Source of the DNA: Zygnema cylindricum
Lineage: Eukaryota; Streptophyta; Zygnematophyceae; Zygnematales; Zygnemataceae
NCBI GenBank assembly: GCA_037447655.1
Contig: JBBHKE010000721.1
Coordinates: 1 to 56,000, forward strand
Length of the DNA stretch: 56,000 nucleotides
Direction: 5' to 3'
Each line of letters starts with the position of its first letter. Positions within the stretch are counted from its first letter, which is position 1. The position numbers were made by a program, and so were the translations under genes. Of this stretch, positions 11,701-23,250 are shown piece after piece. The notes beneath the pieces were generated by a model. The model did not search any database. It worked only from the letters and a program-made list of their open reading frames with translations, and was not told the origin of the DNA.

Positions 11701-14700
11701 CTTTCTTGCAAACAATTATTTAACTGTACCTCCAATTTCTTGGACAGTTGCATCAATTCTCGCTTAAGACTTCCTACCTCCTCTTCGTAAGTGCTTTTCA
11801 GCTTTGTCAATTCACCTTCTGCGTGCTCTTTCGCGTGCTTCACTTCTTGCAGTTCCCTCACTTTTCCCTCTTGGTCTATGCCTAACCTTTTCTCTCTTTC
11901 TAAAGCACCGGCCAAGAGTTCCTCTACACTTACAATTTCCTTAGATTTGACGTGGAGTGCAGCTTTCTTCCCATCCTCAGTCTTCACCAGTTCCTTCAAT
12001 AAATTTTCTTTTTGTTCCCTTAAGCCTTTGGCCTCCGACTCCAGGTGTTTGATTGTTTCCTGTTTCATTTGCAACTGATCCTGCAATTTCGCAATGTCTT
12101 GTTCTAATCGATCAATTTGCTCCTCCATATTTGAGACATCTTGATGGAGGGAGGTTTTCTCATCCTCCAGTACCGACGTCCTCGACTGCAGTACCTCCCT
12201 TGCCTGCCTTTCTTGCAAACAATCACTTAACTGCACCTCCAATTTTTTGGCCAGTTGCATCAATTCTCTCTTAAGAGTTCCTACCTCCTCTTCATAAGTG
12301 TTTTTCAGCTTTTTCAATTCACCTTCTGCGTGCTCTTTCGCGTGCTTCACTTCTTGCAGTTCCCTCACTTTACCCTCTTGGTCTATGCTTAACCTTTTCT
12401 CTCTTTCTAAACCATCAGCCAAGAGTTCCTCTAATCTTACAATCTCCTGTGCTTTGACGTGGAGTGCTTCTGTCTGCTGTCCTATTCGTTCGCGTGCATC
12501 TCTCAGCTCCTGCCTTACCACTTCTAACTCCTGCCTGACAGCCCCCAATTCCTCTCGCTTTTCCATTACCTGCTTTTCTTTCGCCCTCAACCGTTTTAAA
12601 CTGTCATCCACTGTGCCATGTACATCCTTCAGCTCTCTGCGTAAACCCTCAAGCTCCTCCTTCGACTGCCGTAGCTCTGTCTCCTTCTCTTCTAACAACT
12701 TTGTACTGATATCTAACCGTTTTTTTAATGCTGCTTTCTCCGCTTCAGCTGCCTCCCTGCACAGCTTTTCATCTTCCAGCAACATCAACTGTACTGCCAG
12801 TTCCTTCCTTAAATTCTCTGTCTCTTGCATGAAAGCACCTGTCCTTAAATTTGCTGCTTTCTGCAGACTCTCGATCTCTTCACTTTTTTCTTGAACCTCG
12901 ATTTTCAAGCGCTCTGTCTCGCGCCGTGCATCTGTAATCATTCTATCCTTCACGTTCAGCTCTTGGTTCTTTGCAGCAACCGAGACCGCAAGCTCCTGCT
13001 TTAACCTTTCTACTTCTTCCCATGCTGTAGTTGTTTCAGCATCTCTATCCCTCTCAGACTTCTCAAATCTTTCTGTTTCAGTCCTCAAATCCGCCATAGC
13101 ACTCTCCACTTGCGCTTCTAAAACCGCTACATGTGTCATCAGATCTCCCATTTTTTGCTCTGCTTCGCTTGCCCTGCTCTCTGCCTCATTCAATTTTGGT
13201 TTCAGCTGCTGCTTTTCAGATAACAAGTTATTCAACTGAGCTTGTGCCATCGCCAACTGATGCTCTTTTTCGTTAAGTCGTTTGTCTCCCGACTCGCAGA
13301 GGTAGTTTAGCTCAGCAGTGTCACGCTCAAACCTCTCCTCCAATTCAGAATAGCGTACCTGAACTGCTTGCAAAGTGCGATTTAGCTCATCTTTGGCACC
13401 CCTCTCTCTCAGAGCTTCTTCAGCTCGACTCTTCTTCTCCGCCCTCAAAATGTTCACATCACCTGCAACAACTGTAAGCTCCCTGTCTTTTGCCTGTAAA
13501 GCTATCTCAAATGAATATGCTTTCGCATTTGCATCTTCCAAGCTCTTCTTTGTCTTTGAGACAGTGCTCTTCAAAATTGAAAGCTGCTGAGTCATGTCTT
13601 TAAGCTCATCTTCAAGCTTCTCTTCAGAAACCCTCTTAGCTTCTACCTCCCCACTCAATCGTGCAACATCTCTAGAAATCAAATCCGCCTTTTTCCAGGC
13701 TTGCTCCTTCTCAGCTGTCATCAAATCAAGCTTCCGGTGCAATGAAGCGACCTTCGCCTCCCACTTTTTCTCTTCAGCCTCTGCCTTGTTGAGTGCTTTC
13801 AGTTGGTCCTCTGCTTCTGCTCTAATAGTTTCAGTCTCCATCTTTGCTTCTTGCAACAGCTTTTCAAAAGCAGCAAATCGGGTTTCTCCCTCTGTCTGTT
13901 TTGCTTTAGCAGTCGATAGCTCCGAGGTGAGAGTTTGATTCCTCGTCAAAAGATGAACCTTGAGCTCTTTCAAACTTCGAAGCTCCTCCTTGGCTTCAAC
14001 TAGCGTCCTCCATAATTCTGCATTCTTCTTCTTCTCCATTTCAGTCTCAACCATTGCTTTATCATGTTCCGGTTTTAAACCTTCCATCTCCTGCAACAAT
14101 CGACTGACTTCTTTTTTTGCTTTCTCCACGGTCTCCCGGAGACTCGAAAGTGTGCACTCCGACTCAGTCTGCTGGAGCTGCCGCCGGCCGTCCGCAGCCG
14201 CCAGCTCACGCGCCTGCAGGGCCAGCCACCCAATCAATGGCTGCCGGGCCCCTGCCTCGCATACTTTCGTAACTTCGTTATTCATTAAAGGACTGATTGC
14301 TTTACAGACACAGACTTGGGAAGTCAGCCAAGATTTTTGGTCCTCCCTCTCCCCCTCCCCCCCCTCCCCCTCCCTCCCTCCCCTCCCTCCCTCCCTCCCT
14401 CCCTCCCTCCCTCCCTCCCTCCCTCCCTCCCTCCCTCCCTCCCTCCCTCCCTCCCTCCCTCCCTCCCTCCCTCCCTCCCTCCCTCCCTCCCTCCCTCCCT
14501 CCCTCCCTCCCTCCCTCCCTCCCTCCCTCCCTCCCTCCCTCCCTCCCTCCCTCCCTCCCTCCCTCCCTCCCTCCCTCCCTCCCTCCCTCCCTCCCTCCCT
14601 CCCTCCCTCCCTCCCTCCCTCCCTCCCTCCCTCCCTCCCTCCCTCCCTCCCTCCCTCCCTCCCTCCCTCCCTCCCTCCCTCCCTCCCTCCCTCCCTCCCT

Positions 14701-17700
14701 CCCTCCCTCCCTCCCCCCTCCCCCCCTCCCTCCCCCCTCCCCCCCCCTCCCCCCCTCCCTCCCTCCCTCCCCTCCCTCCCTCCCTCCCTCCCTCCCTCCT
14801 CTCCCTCCCTCCCTCCTCTCCCTCCCTCCCTCCATCTCTCCCTCCCTCCACAATTTTTTTATCCTAGGGTTTTACTCCAGTCGATGTTTAAAAGCAACGA
14901 AAAATGGTTTTGCACCCCAACCCAGACCAGCTGCTCGCCCCTGCCAGGCCGCGCCAGGCGGGCAGCCTCACTGGCAGGGGCCAGGCGCTCCCAGCCTGGC
15001 GGCTGGAACCGTACGGACAGCCATGCAACGCGCACACGCAACTCCCCATTGCTGGCATGCTGCTCAATGCAACTATGAGTGAGACCGCTTACCTTCTGAG
15101 TAGCCTCGGTTTTTAACTCCCTCTCACAAATCAGCTCTTTGTCTCGTTCAGAAAGCAAGGTTTCTAGGATGTTGACATTGGCCTTGGCCAAACCCAACTC
15201 TTGCTGAAGAGCTTTTGCGCCAATCTCGAGCTCAGTTAGCCGATTCACTTCAGCCTTCAACGCTTCTTGTGTCTCTTCCACTTTTGACAACGCTTCTGCT
15301 TTGACCATTCCTTCCTTTTCAAGTAACTCGAGTTTTTCCTCTGCCAGTTTCACTTCCTCTGCTTTCTCAGCAACCGCAAGCTCTAACGACTCTGCTCTAG
15401 CTTTGGTTGCTGCCAAGTCATTCTCTTCCTTCTGCAACTTTGTGGACCATGTCTTTTCAGCTTCAGCCATGCCTCTGACAATCTCTTTCAGTTGTGCTGC
15501 CTCTTTCACTGCCATCTCCTTCTTATCCTTTTCTCTCATCCTGGCCTCACCCAAACAAGTCAACTCATGTTCCAGCTTCTTAACTACCTCCCTCAGCACA
15601 TCTGCGTCTCCCAAGGCTTCATGCAACCTCTTCTCAAGCTGGTCTCGCTGAATTTGGAGTTGCTCAGCCCCTCTAGTCCTCTCGTCCATCTGACTTTCTT
15701 TGACTCTCAATGCTTCCCGGACCAAAATGAGCTCATGGTGCTCTGTATCCAAGGCTAATCTTAACGAATTGGCCTCTTTAGAAAGGAGCTCAAACTCCAG
15801 CCTCTCCCTCTCCCTCTCTTCCTCATCGCGGAGCCTCTCTTCCATCTCCAACCGCCTCTGTTCATTATACTCCTCTGCTTTCGCATGTTCTTTCTCCTGC
15901 ACTTCTCTTAACTCTTCTTTCAACCGCCCTACCGCAGTTTGAGCCTCTTCCCGTACAGTTCTCCCTTTTGCCTTCAAATTTTCAATGTCCACAAGCTGAG
16001 AATTGACAAGCCTTGTCATATGGTCAACCTCCTGTTGCTTCTCTACCAAGTCATGATTGACACGCTGAAGCTGTCGTTCCGCTATTTCCAAATCACCTTT
16101 TAAATTATCCTCCACTTCTCCATTTGCTGCCAGTTGTTCACTCAACGTTTTTGCCTCTCTCTCCCTAACCTCGATATCCCGTAAAAGATCCCACGTCTCC
16201 CGCTCTTTCTCTGCGAATTCACGTCTCAATTTCTCAACTTGGACCACTTCCTTCCTCAAACTTTCTAATTCTCTGTCCCTTGTCAATACTGCATTCTTCA
16301 AAGACCCTAATTCTTTTCCAGATTTGCCCAGTTCTTTGCTGAGTTCTTCCAATTGCTCCTCCTTCATCTTCAACTCCTGCCTCAAATTCGAAACTTCCGT
16401 AGCCGCCATGTTTTCCGATACTCCCTCTCCTGAACTTCCCGAAACAATCTGTCTTTGGTGATTACCTTTTAGCTCTTCTCCTAATATCTCAACATCCGCC
16501 TGACTTCTTCGCAGCTTCTCTTCCAGTTTCAGTCTAGCCTCCACTTCCTTCACCAGAACCTCGTCCTTTGCCTGCAGATCTGTTTCCAAACCTGTCACGT
16601 GCCTTTTCAAGTCGGAAACCGCACTGTTCTTTTCCTGCAAAGCCAGTTGAATAGTGTGCAGCTCCCCAGCCAATTCGCCAGTTCTTTTCGTTTGTTCCTC
16701 GTGTTCATATGTAAGCCACTGCAGCTGCTGCTCCAACTGTTTTTTGGCAGCCAGTAATTCCCCTTCAGTTTTCATCCAAATCTCCCGCTGCTCCTCCATT
16801 TCACTGAGACCTTTTTCCCTTCTCTCAATTTCTTGTTTTGCAAGGCTCAAACCAAGAAACTCGGCCTGCCTTTCACCTCTAATCTCCTCCAGCTCTTTCT
16901 TCAAATTTGCTACCTCCTCCATCCGGACCTTCTCTTGCTCGGCCCAATTAGCTTCTCTTCTGTCCAGTTGATGTTCGGCATTATCTGCACGTGAAATATG
17001 ATTTTGAAGCTCATTTTCCAACTCACAGACATCAGAGCGCAACAGTTTGATCCTTGCCTCTTCTTCTGCAAGCTCCTCTTGCCATTCCCTCTTCTGAAAG
17101 TCGTGTTCTCTGTCTTTCTCTCTTAAAGCATCTTCCAAACGCCTCTTTTCTCCCTGCCACTCTCTTCTGCGAGCAGCAAACTCACGCTTAAATGCCTCTA
17201 ATTCTTCTACAATCTGCTCTTTCTGTTCGTTAAAGTTGCTGGTATCTTCTACTTTGCTAGCTTCCAGTTCATGGACACGTTCTCTCCATAATCTATCTTT
17301 GCTGTTTAACTCCGTCTCAAACTCGTCTGCACGGCGAAAAGCCTCTTGGAAATCCTCTTCACACTTTTGCTTCTCTTGCACCAGAATGGAATTCTCTACC
17401 TTCAACTTCTCTATCAAAACCTTGTACTGCAGTATGTCTTCCATGTCCACCAGTTTGTTTGGCTTTCTTTTATCCGTGTGTTCTTCATCAGAATTTACTA
17501 CAACAAGAACAGAGTACCTTTGTATTTCCTGTTTCAATTCATCTAACGCGCGTGTCATTTCTAATTCTCGCTCTTTGGCTGCTTCCCTTTCATTTGCCAG
17601 CTTTTCCTCTTCCTCTCCTAGCCTGTCCCGAAGTAGTTCCAATTCATCTTCAAGATCCCCGATTTTCACCTTATCCTCTTTCCCTTCTCTATACAGTTTC

Positions 17701-18947
17701 ATTGCCTCATCTGCTGTTTCTCTACTCTGAATAGCTTGCTCTTTTTGTACTTTCAATTCACTATTGCTCTCCTCTAACAACTCTGTCAAACGTGTCACAC
17801 TGTAATCAAGTTCAAACAGCTTTTCCTCATACTCTTTAACGAGTGCCATCTCTCTCTCATGTAAGTCTACCTGCAATTGCTTCAAAAAAAATTTATAATT
17901 TCGAACGTCATCCTCTGCCGTCTCTTTTGCAAACATCACTGCTTCCCTCCTCTTCCTCTCTCTCTCTAGCTGATCATGTGCATCTCTCACTTGCTCTTCT
18001 AGCTCTTCGACCAATATTTCCGTATCTTTTCCCTCCAACCCCTTCTTCACTCCAATTTTTTGCTCTTGTCCAGGACCATTGCTCATAGTTTCACTCGTAA
18101 CCTCTCCATCAGCATCCCTGGGAAATTCCATGACTGCGACAGATGTTGCCTTTCTCAATTCTGATTCTAAATGTTGCACTCTCTCCCTCAAAGCCCTTAT
18201 CATTTGTTGTGAATCCGCATCTCTCCTAGTTGAAGCTCTGTCCCTCAGTTTCAGCTCGTCTTCGAGGGCACCTATCTCATCCGCCATCATTCTCTGCAGG
18301 TCTTCAAAAGCTCCTTCCCTCTGCAATTCTTCCTCCGCCCTATCAATATCAAAGGCAGCAAGTTCCCTATTCATGGCTTCCGACGCTTCTCTTTCCCGGA
18401 CGTCATTATCTCGTTGCTGTTGCTTTGCCATTATGGCCATCTCCCATGCTGCTCCTTCTTTGCCTTCTCTTACTTTCTCGTCTAAGTCGCGCTCCAGTCC
18501 TTCTCTGGCTACTTCCAAAGATGCCAATTCCAAATCTCTCAGAGCTGCTCCAATCCCAACATCATCATCAGCAGGGTCCTCCAGAGATTTCAGCAAAAGG
18601 AGATCCCTCCGTCCTAACATCCCGCTTCCATCTTGTTCGTCCTTGCTACGTCTTCTCGCTGTTGTCTCAAGCTCTAGCTGTTCATCTTCCTTCTCAAGAT
18701 CTGATACTCGTTGACAATATAAATCCCTCTCCATAAGGACTTTGTCACTTTCTTTCAATGCTGATGCGATTGCTGTCCTTGCACGCAAAAACTCAGAAGA
18801 TCCAGAATCAGTAGCAGCTATAACATTGTTTTCATAAAATTGAAGTTCTTCAGCTGACTCCTTGTTAAAATCATTATCACGCAAAGATAGTCTTCTTCCA
18901 TGATGCAACCTTTGTTCAATAATTAAGACTGACAAATGTGAATGCAT
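6507..18947 (-). CDS. Giant coiled-coil protein, eight exons, about 3,240 aa
   Basis: Exons in transcription order: 18947-15093, 14213-9231, 8970-8825, 8212-7970 (or 7943), 7804-7669, 7421-7326, 7031-6924, 6656-6507. Junction phases agree at every step I could read: AAG|gtaagc to ctgcag|GCG (phase 0), CTG|gtgagg to gatcag|AAA (0), GAAAA|gtgagg to ttggcag|C (2), then 2, 0, 0, 0. The last exon ends RRRARLA-TGA. The 7031 acceptor is weak, and the first exon could instead begin at an acceptor at 18912 with more exons upstream; ATG 18947 has an in-frame TGA just before it. The product is almost entirely Glu/Lys/Leu/Gln heptad coiled coil (exons 1-2, about 2,940 residues). It then has a mixed, Ser-rich tail with an acidic patch (PPSFDEDDETGSSWEPEW) and a basic end. 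No motor head, kinase, GRIP or other domain was recognised. A cytoskeletal, centrosomal or tethering scaffold is inference from architecture only. Confidence 0.75.
8250..8640. repeat. GA/GGGAGA-rich low-complexity tract
   Basis: Irregular GGGAGA, GGAG and GA repeats. It lies inside the intron between exons 3 and 4 of the coiled-coil gene. The long Arg/Glu/Gly and Ser/Pro/Leu frames across it are artefacts. Confidence 0.95.
8692..8779. repeat. (TA)n-(CA)n compound microsatellite
   Basis: About 33 TA units followed directly by about 11 CA units, in the same intron. Confidence 0.97.
10945..12465 (-). repeat. Three tandem 507-bp (169-aa) units inside the coiled-coil gene
   Basis: Identical landmarks recur exactly 507 bases apart: TGACGTGGAG at 11441, 11948 and 12455, and GACATCTTGATGG at 11121, 11628 and 12135. 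Each unit encodes 169 residues containing LEREK(R/W)L, VRELQEVKHAKEH, EEEVG(T/S)LKRELMQL and DEKTSLHQDVSNMEEQIDRL. The units differ by only a few bases per hundred, and the length is a multiple of three, so the coiled coil stays in frame. This is a recent in-frame triplication within exon 2, or one maintained by unequal exchange. Confidence 0.95.
14214..15092 (-). other. Intron 1 of the coiled-coil gene, filled by a CCCT tract
   Basis: On the minus strand the donor is AAG|GTAAGC at 15092 and the acceptor CCCTGCAG at 14214. Both flanking frames are phase 0, so the two giant open frames read as one protein. The intron core is the (CCCT)n tract. Frames across the tract stay open only because the repeat has no stops. 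Confidence 0.8.
14341..14850. repeat. (CCCT)n tract, G-rich on the transcribed RNA
   Basis: About 330 bases of near-perfect CCCT (14383-14713), flanked by CCT/CCCCCT-interrupted repeats. The pre-mRNA of the minus-strand gene would carry (AGGG)n here. Confidence 0.97.
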
Positions 18948-19640
18948 TGATCATGTCACCTGGGTTCGAAAAACAAAGGGCCCAGTTCACTTACAAAACA
19001 TAGGACTACACATGCTCATTGGAAAAGAAAAGAAAAGCCTCTAAAACTCCTAAAAGAAAAACAGGTTTACTCCGCTGTTCGTAAGTTAACTCCAGCCTCT
19101 ATCTAAAAATGTTAATTGTACTTTTAGTTCCTCAAAAATATTCAACAAAGCAATGAACACGGTCATTTTTAAACAATAAGCCACAAGGTACATAAAACAT
19201 ACGTGACCAAAAGCATAATCAGCTCTATCAAACAAAACCATATTCAATTCACATAACTCCTCCAGTAAAACAAATATTTACAAGTAGCAACAAGAATGAG
19301 TCTAATATAAAGGTTGCTCAGGGTTCAATAAGAGCTAGAAAGAAATAACAGGAAACAATAGAGACGTCCTATGCCAAAAGTGGCAAAGGAGTTCAAGATT
19401 CAAATTTTCGCCCTAATTTTATTTTATTTTATTTTCAATTTTTTTTTTTTGTTTTTTTTTTGCCCTTTCTAACAAAGGTAATAGTCAACCACAAGTTGAA
19501 GCGTGGCAGAAATAAACCAATCATTCGCCTTTGGTACATGACAACTTGACCGCCATATTTTTAGGACGTAATCCTGACCATCTGGTGCCTCTTTTTTGTG
19601 TGCGAATTAAGTTCGTGTTATCAATATGGTGGAGGTAAAA
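18948..19640. other. Upstream flank of the coiled-coil gene
   Basis: AT-rich, with no open frame of note and an A/T homopolymer patch near 19420-19460. Should hold the 5' UTR or further 5' exons and promoter of the minus-strand gene, but I cannot point to a TATA box with confidence. Confidence 0.4.
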
Positions 19641-19646
19641 TTTCCG

Positions 19647-19812
19647 GGCAGCCCGTGCCATATTCCACTCCTAGGCAGCATATATTATGGCAGCTATTGC
19701 TTATTTTCACTCCTGAGCAGTATATATATTGTCAGCTGGTGCTTATTCACTCCCAAGCACAAAAAATTTTGGCAGTTACATCAATGCATTTTCCTCTCCT
19801 ATGCAGCATAAA
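19647..19812 (+). repeat. 42-bp minisatellite, four units
   Basis: GGCAG/GTCAG starts at 19647, 19689, 19731 and 19771. Each unit then carries a TTCACTCC-type block followed by an A/T-rich block. Periods are 42, 42 and 40 bases. Confidence 0.85.
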
Positions 19813-20340
19813 ACAAAAGTGTACAAAATGTATACAAACGTAATTGATAAGTTCCTACGCTAATTTGTTTGAACTTAATTTTAAAGTACGATGCTGAAAT
19901 AACAATTACTCTTCAACTCCATTCAACTCCATTCAACTCCATTTGGCATTTTATTCCATGTCATGCTGGATTTTACTAATTGCCCCTGGAGCATTTGAAG
20001 CATCATCACTATTTATTTGGCTCCATCTGAAGGAGTTTCCGGACCAATTTTGGAGATCATCCCTATTGTGCCGTCAGGGCACCAAAAGGCGTTCTTGAAG
20101 AGCAATGGTGATCAAATCGACTAAATGTTTAATCCGCAATTTGACTTCAGAATAAGTGTAGTAGACTGAGTATACAACACATTATTTATACATTTGGGTT
20201 ATTAGACTAGGAGATATGCAGGGCCAAAGTAGGTTATTGATGCAGTTTTTAAAAACTTTTGACAGGGATCTCTCGTCAGCGCCATCGCCAAATGGGCTCT
20301 ATGTCATTTAGTTGGGTAGGTTGTCGTAGGTTCTTTTCAG
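19813..20340. other. AT-rich intergenic DNA
   Basis: Only a short CAACTCCATT triplicate near 19916-19942; otherwise nothing recognised. Confidence 0.5.
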
Positions 20341-20377
20341 AAGGGAGGGAGGGAGGGAGGGAGGAAGAGAGAGGGAA

Positions 20378-20418
<41 letters not shown>

Positions 20419-20430
20419 GGGAGAGGGGGA
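20341..20430. repeat. GGGA/GA microsatellite
   Basis: GGGA repeats grading into (GA)n, visible directly. Confidence 0.95.
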
Positions 20431-20536
20431 AAGGAGTTCAAATTGAACTATACTTTGCGAACCAATAAACTCAACCAAATTAACTTTCCCCCATTTTAAA
20501 AGATCTTGGGCAGCCAAAGTAACAAAACACTACAAA

Positions 20537-20870
20537 ATGAGTTACAAACACATTCTTGCATTGAAGAAATATGAAAAACTTTTTAACAGTCTCTTTTCAC
20601 TTCTCGAGATTGATTTTCGAGAGTTGTCTCAAGAGTCTTCCGCTTTGCAAGATCTCTTTCCCATAAAGTGTTCACTTACCACGATTCATTTTGGAGACTT
20701 GCCTCACCAGTCTTCCGTTCTGGAAAACCTTTCTTGTGTAAGGAGAAGATTTTTACAGTTCTTGTAAGGATATTTTCTTCAAGGCCACTCTCGCGTAAAG
20801 AGAAGATTTTAAAGTTGTAACGCTTTTTTCTTTAAGGCCTCTCACAGTTGAACACACAAATCCAGTAACA
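20537..20870. repeat. Diverged short tandem repeats of about 70-75 bp
   Basis: GATTGATTTTCGAGAGTTGTC at about 20610 and GATTCATTTTGGAGACTTGCC at about 20682 start similar units, each followed by a CTTCCG-containing segment. A related TAAGGAGAAGATTTT/TAAAGAGAAGATTTT pair follows. Frames here are a by-product of the repeat. Confidence 0.55.
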
Positions 20871-21440
20871 TCCAGGAGAGAAAGGGACAGCTTTTTTGCT
20901 ACGAGTCTTTCGAAGCCAACAACAACTCGTTGTAAACCTTTTAAAAAATGATTTTCACCGTGTACTCTTGAAGTTGACATTCCAAAGTCCCCAAAACTGG
21001 CTTTTCTACGCAAGTGGAAATCCATCTTACGTACATGACAGAGATTCAAACATGTCAAATGACAAATTTTAGGTTCCAAAGCTTTGCTACTCAATCAATT
21101 ATATTATGAAGCATTGTGATTTATGTCTGCATAAAAAACTCATGGTGAAATGACAAGTTACATGTCAATCACATTCACGCACCCTCACCATTGTCCTGAT
21201 CCCATTTGCCCTCCATGATTTAAGGTTTTCCCGCACGAACACCCGTGCTAGTTTTCACATACCTGCCCATGAAATAGCTAAATTGTTAGTGATCAGCAAC
21301 TTCCATGCCTATTTTTCAATATCTAACTCATTTAATACCGTAGAAAGTCTCTAAACTACTTAGTATGCCAGTTAAAGCCCTAGGGCTATCGAGTATGGGC
21401 AGTTGACACCTCCATAACTGTATCCACTATTGGTACTAAG

Positions 21441-21840
21441 GCTTGCTCATAACATCATTTTGTTTTGAAAGAGGTCCAAACACTTGTTTCCTCTAACACA
21501 AAAAAGAAATACCTCGTAACATGAAAAGAGATTTAACACCATGAAACTCCCTTATTTAGGTTTTTGTCTGGAAAATGAAATGCAAACTTACCTTGTTGAA
21601 AGTGAAAGTTCACACAGGCTTGGTCAATAACATCCTTTTGTTCTGAAAGGGTTATAAACACTTTCTCCAACCACCTATGTCCTCCCAACACAACAAACGA
21701 AACCATTGGTTACTTGTGTCGTGAAAGGAGATACAACACCATGAAACTCCCCTGTTTAGTTTTTTGTTTGGAAAATGAAATGAAAACTGACCTTGTCGAA
21801 CGTAAAAGTTTGTGGAGTCTTGTAATAGCAACATTTCTAT
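21441..21840 (+). repeat. Tandem duplication of about 200 bp
   Basis: AACACCATGAAACTCCC occurs at 21536 and again exactly 200 bases later at 21736. Flanking sequence on both sides (GGAAAATGAAATG, CTTGTTGAA/CTTGTCGAA, CATTTTGTT/CCTTTTGTT) also matches. Confidence 0.8.
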
Positions 21841-23250
21841 TTATTAACCACCACCTCGTTACGCAATTCACTACAAGTAACAACCTCAACAATTCGCTGA
21901 TGCACTACTTCGTCGTTGAATTCCCTGAAAAAAGCCACCTAACTTCATCAACTAATTTATCATAAACACTTTCTCAGGTAAGAATGCATCCTGCTTTCTG
22001 TCGTTACATATCAATCAAAACTTGTGGTGAGCACATGTTCGTGCTCTTCCTGCACTTTCTATACAGAATAGGTTTCAGAGAAAACAAACATACATAAAAA
22101 ATTCAAAGTTTTCCAACGGCTAACAAGAACCAACCTGCCAACCAGCAAACTTCGTTGAATGAGTAAATGGAGGTGTATGGCTCGTCGTCTTTGTCTTCTT
22201 AGATCATTATTTTTCAGTGCATGAAAATTCTTCTATCATCCCAAGCGCATGATCTTTCTTTAACAAAATTCAAAATTTTCAAATTTCAAAATTTTGATTC
22301 GCTTACATGAGCACGGCATTGCGTGCGTTACCATCTTTATCGTTTTCTTGATTATTTTTTGTTTTGTCTTTTATGACAAAGCTTTCACACAACATTCGTT
22401 CAGTTGCTCACCTAGTATTCTAGTTATTTCTTATACATAGAAAATCCAAACAAACCGATACAAAGTACGAAGTATTCAACAATTTATCAGATTCGACACG
22501 GTTATATGTCACATTATTTATGTTACCAACGATATAGCATTTTAAGGTTTTCAGGGTTTTGTTGTTTTTTTTTTTTTTTTTTTAAACCATTTATGTTCTT
22601 GAACCCATTTAACTATTTTGCATGTTTTTTTTCTTTATTGATTACTTTTTAAAAATGACAATTTGGCTTACAATGTTGTACCTTTCTTAATTTTGTTCTA
22701 CATTTTTTCTTGTTAACCTACCTATCAAAAGGTATTTTTTGTTTTATTTTTTATGTTTTACATTAGTATTGCAGATTTTTTTTTTCTGGTATTTAATTTT
22801 TTTTTTTAATGAATTTTTATAATTTTTGACAATATTAAAGTTTATACTAACTTTATGATTTTTTTTAGTTCACATCTTTTTAGGGTCAAAAATCTTAGGT
22901 TATCAATTTATTTCTATGATGTTTTGCAAAATTTTTTGGTTTTGTAATTTTATTAATTTACAGCTTGTTTCTTGGCTTTTGTAATAAAATTATTTCCTGT
23001 GATGTTGCATTTCATCTAATTTTGTTTCCGAATTTTCCATTTATTTGATATTTCTTACTTTTCTTTTTAATTCTGAAAATAATATATTTCATGTGTTTTA
23101 TTCATATATTTTCGAGATTTCTTTGTGATTTCTTTTTCCCTTTTAATTCGTTCTATAAATATATGTGTATGGATTCTTAAGTTTCTTTTGGTAATTTTCA
23201 AGGGTTTTTTCTGATTATTTAGGTTTTTCAACCATTTTTTTTTCCCTCCT
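21841..23250. other. AT-rich, plus-strand T-rich DNA
   Basis: No gene. 22550-23250 is strikingly T-rich with many poly-T runs. Confidence 0.5.

Noticed and set aside
14297-15082. Long Ser/Leu/Pro and Gly/Glu/Arg repeat frames on both strands
   Set aside because: Pure translation of the (CCCT)n tract; it lies inside an intron of the coiled-coil gene.
9243-18736. Numerous plus-strand Ser/Phe-rich frames opposite the giant exons
   Set aside because: Antisense shadows of Glu/Lys-rich coiled-coil coding sequence.
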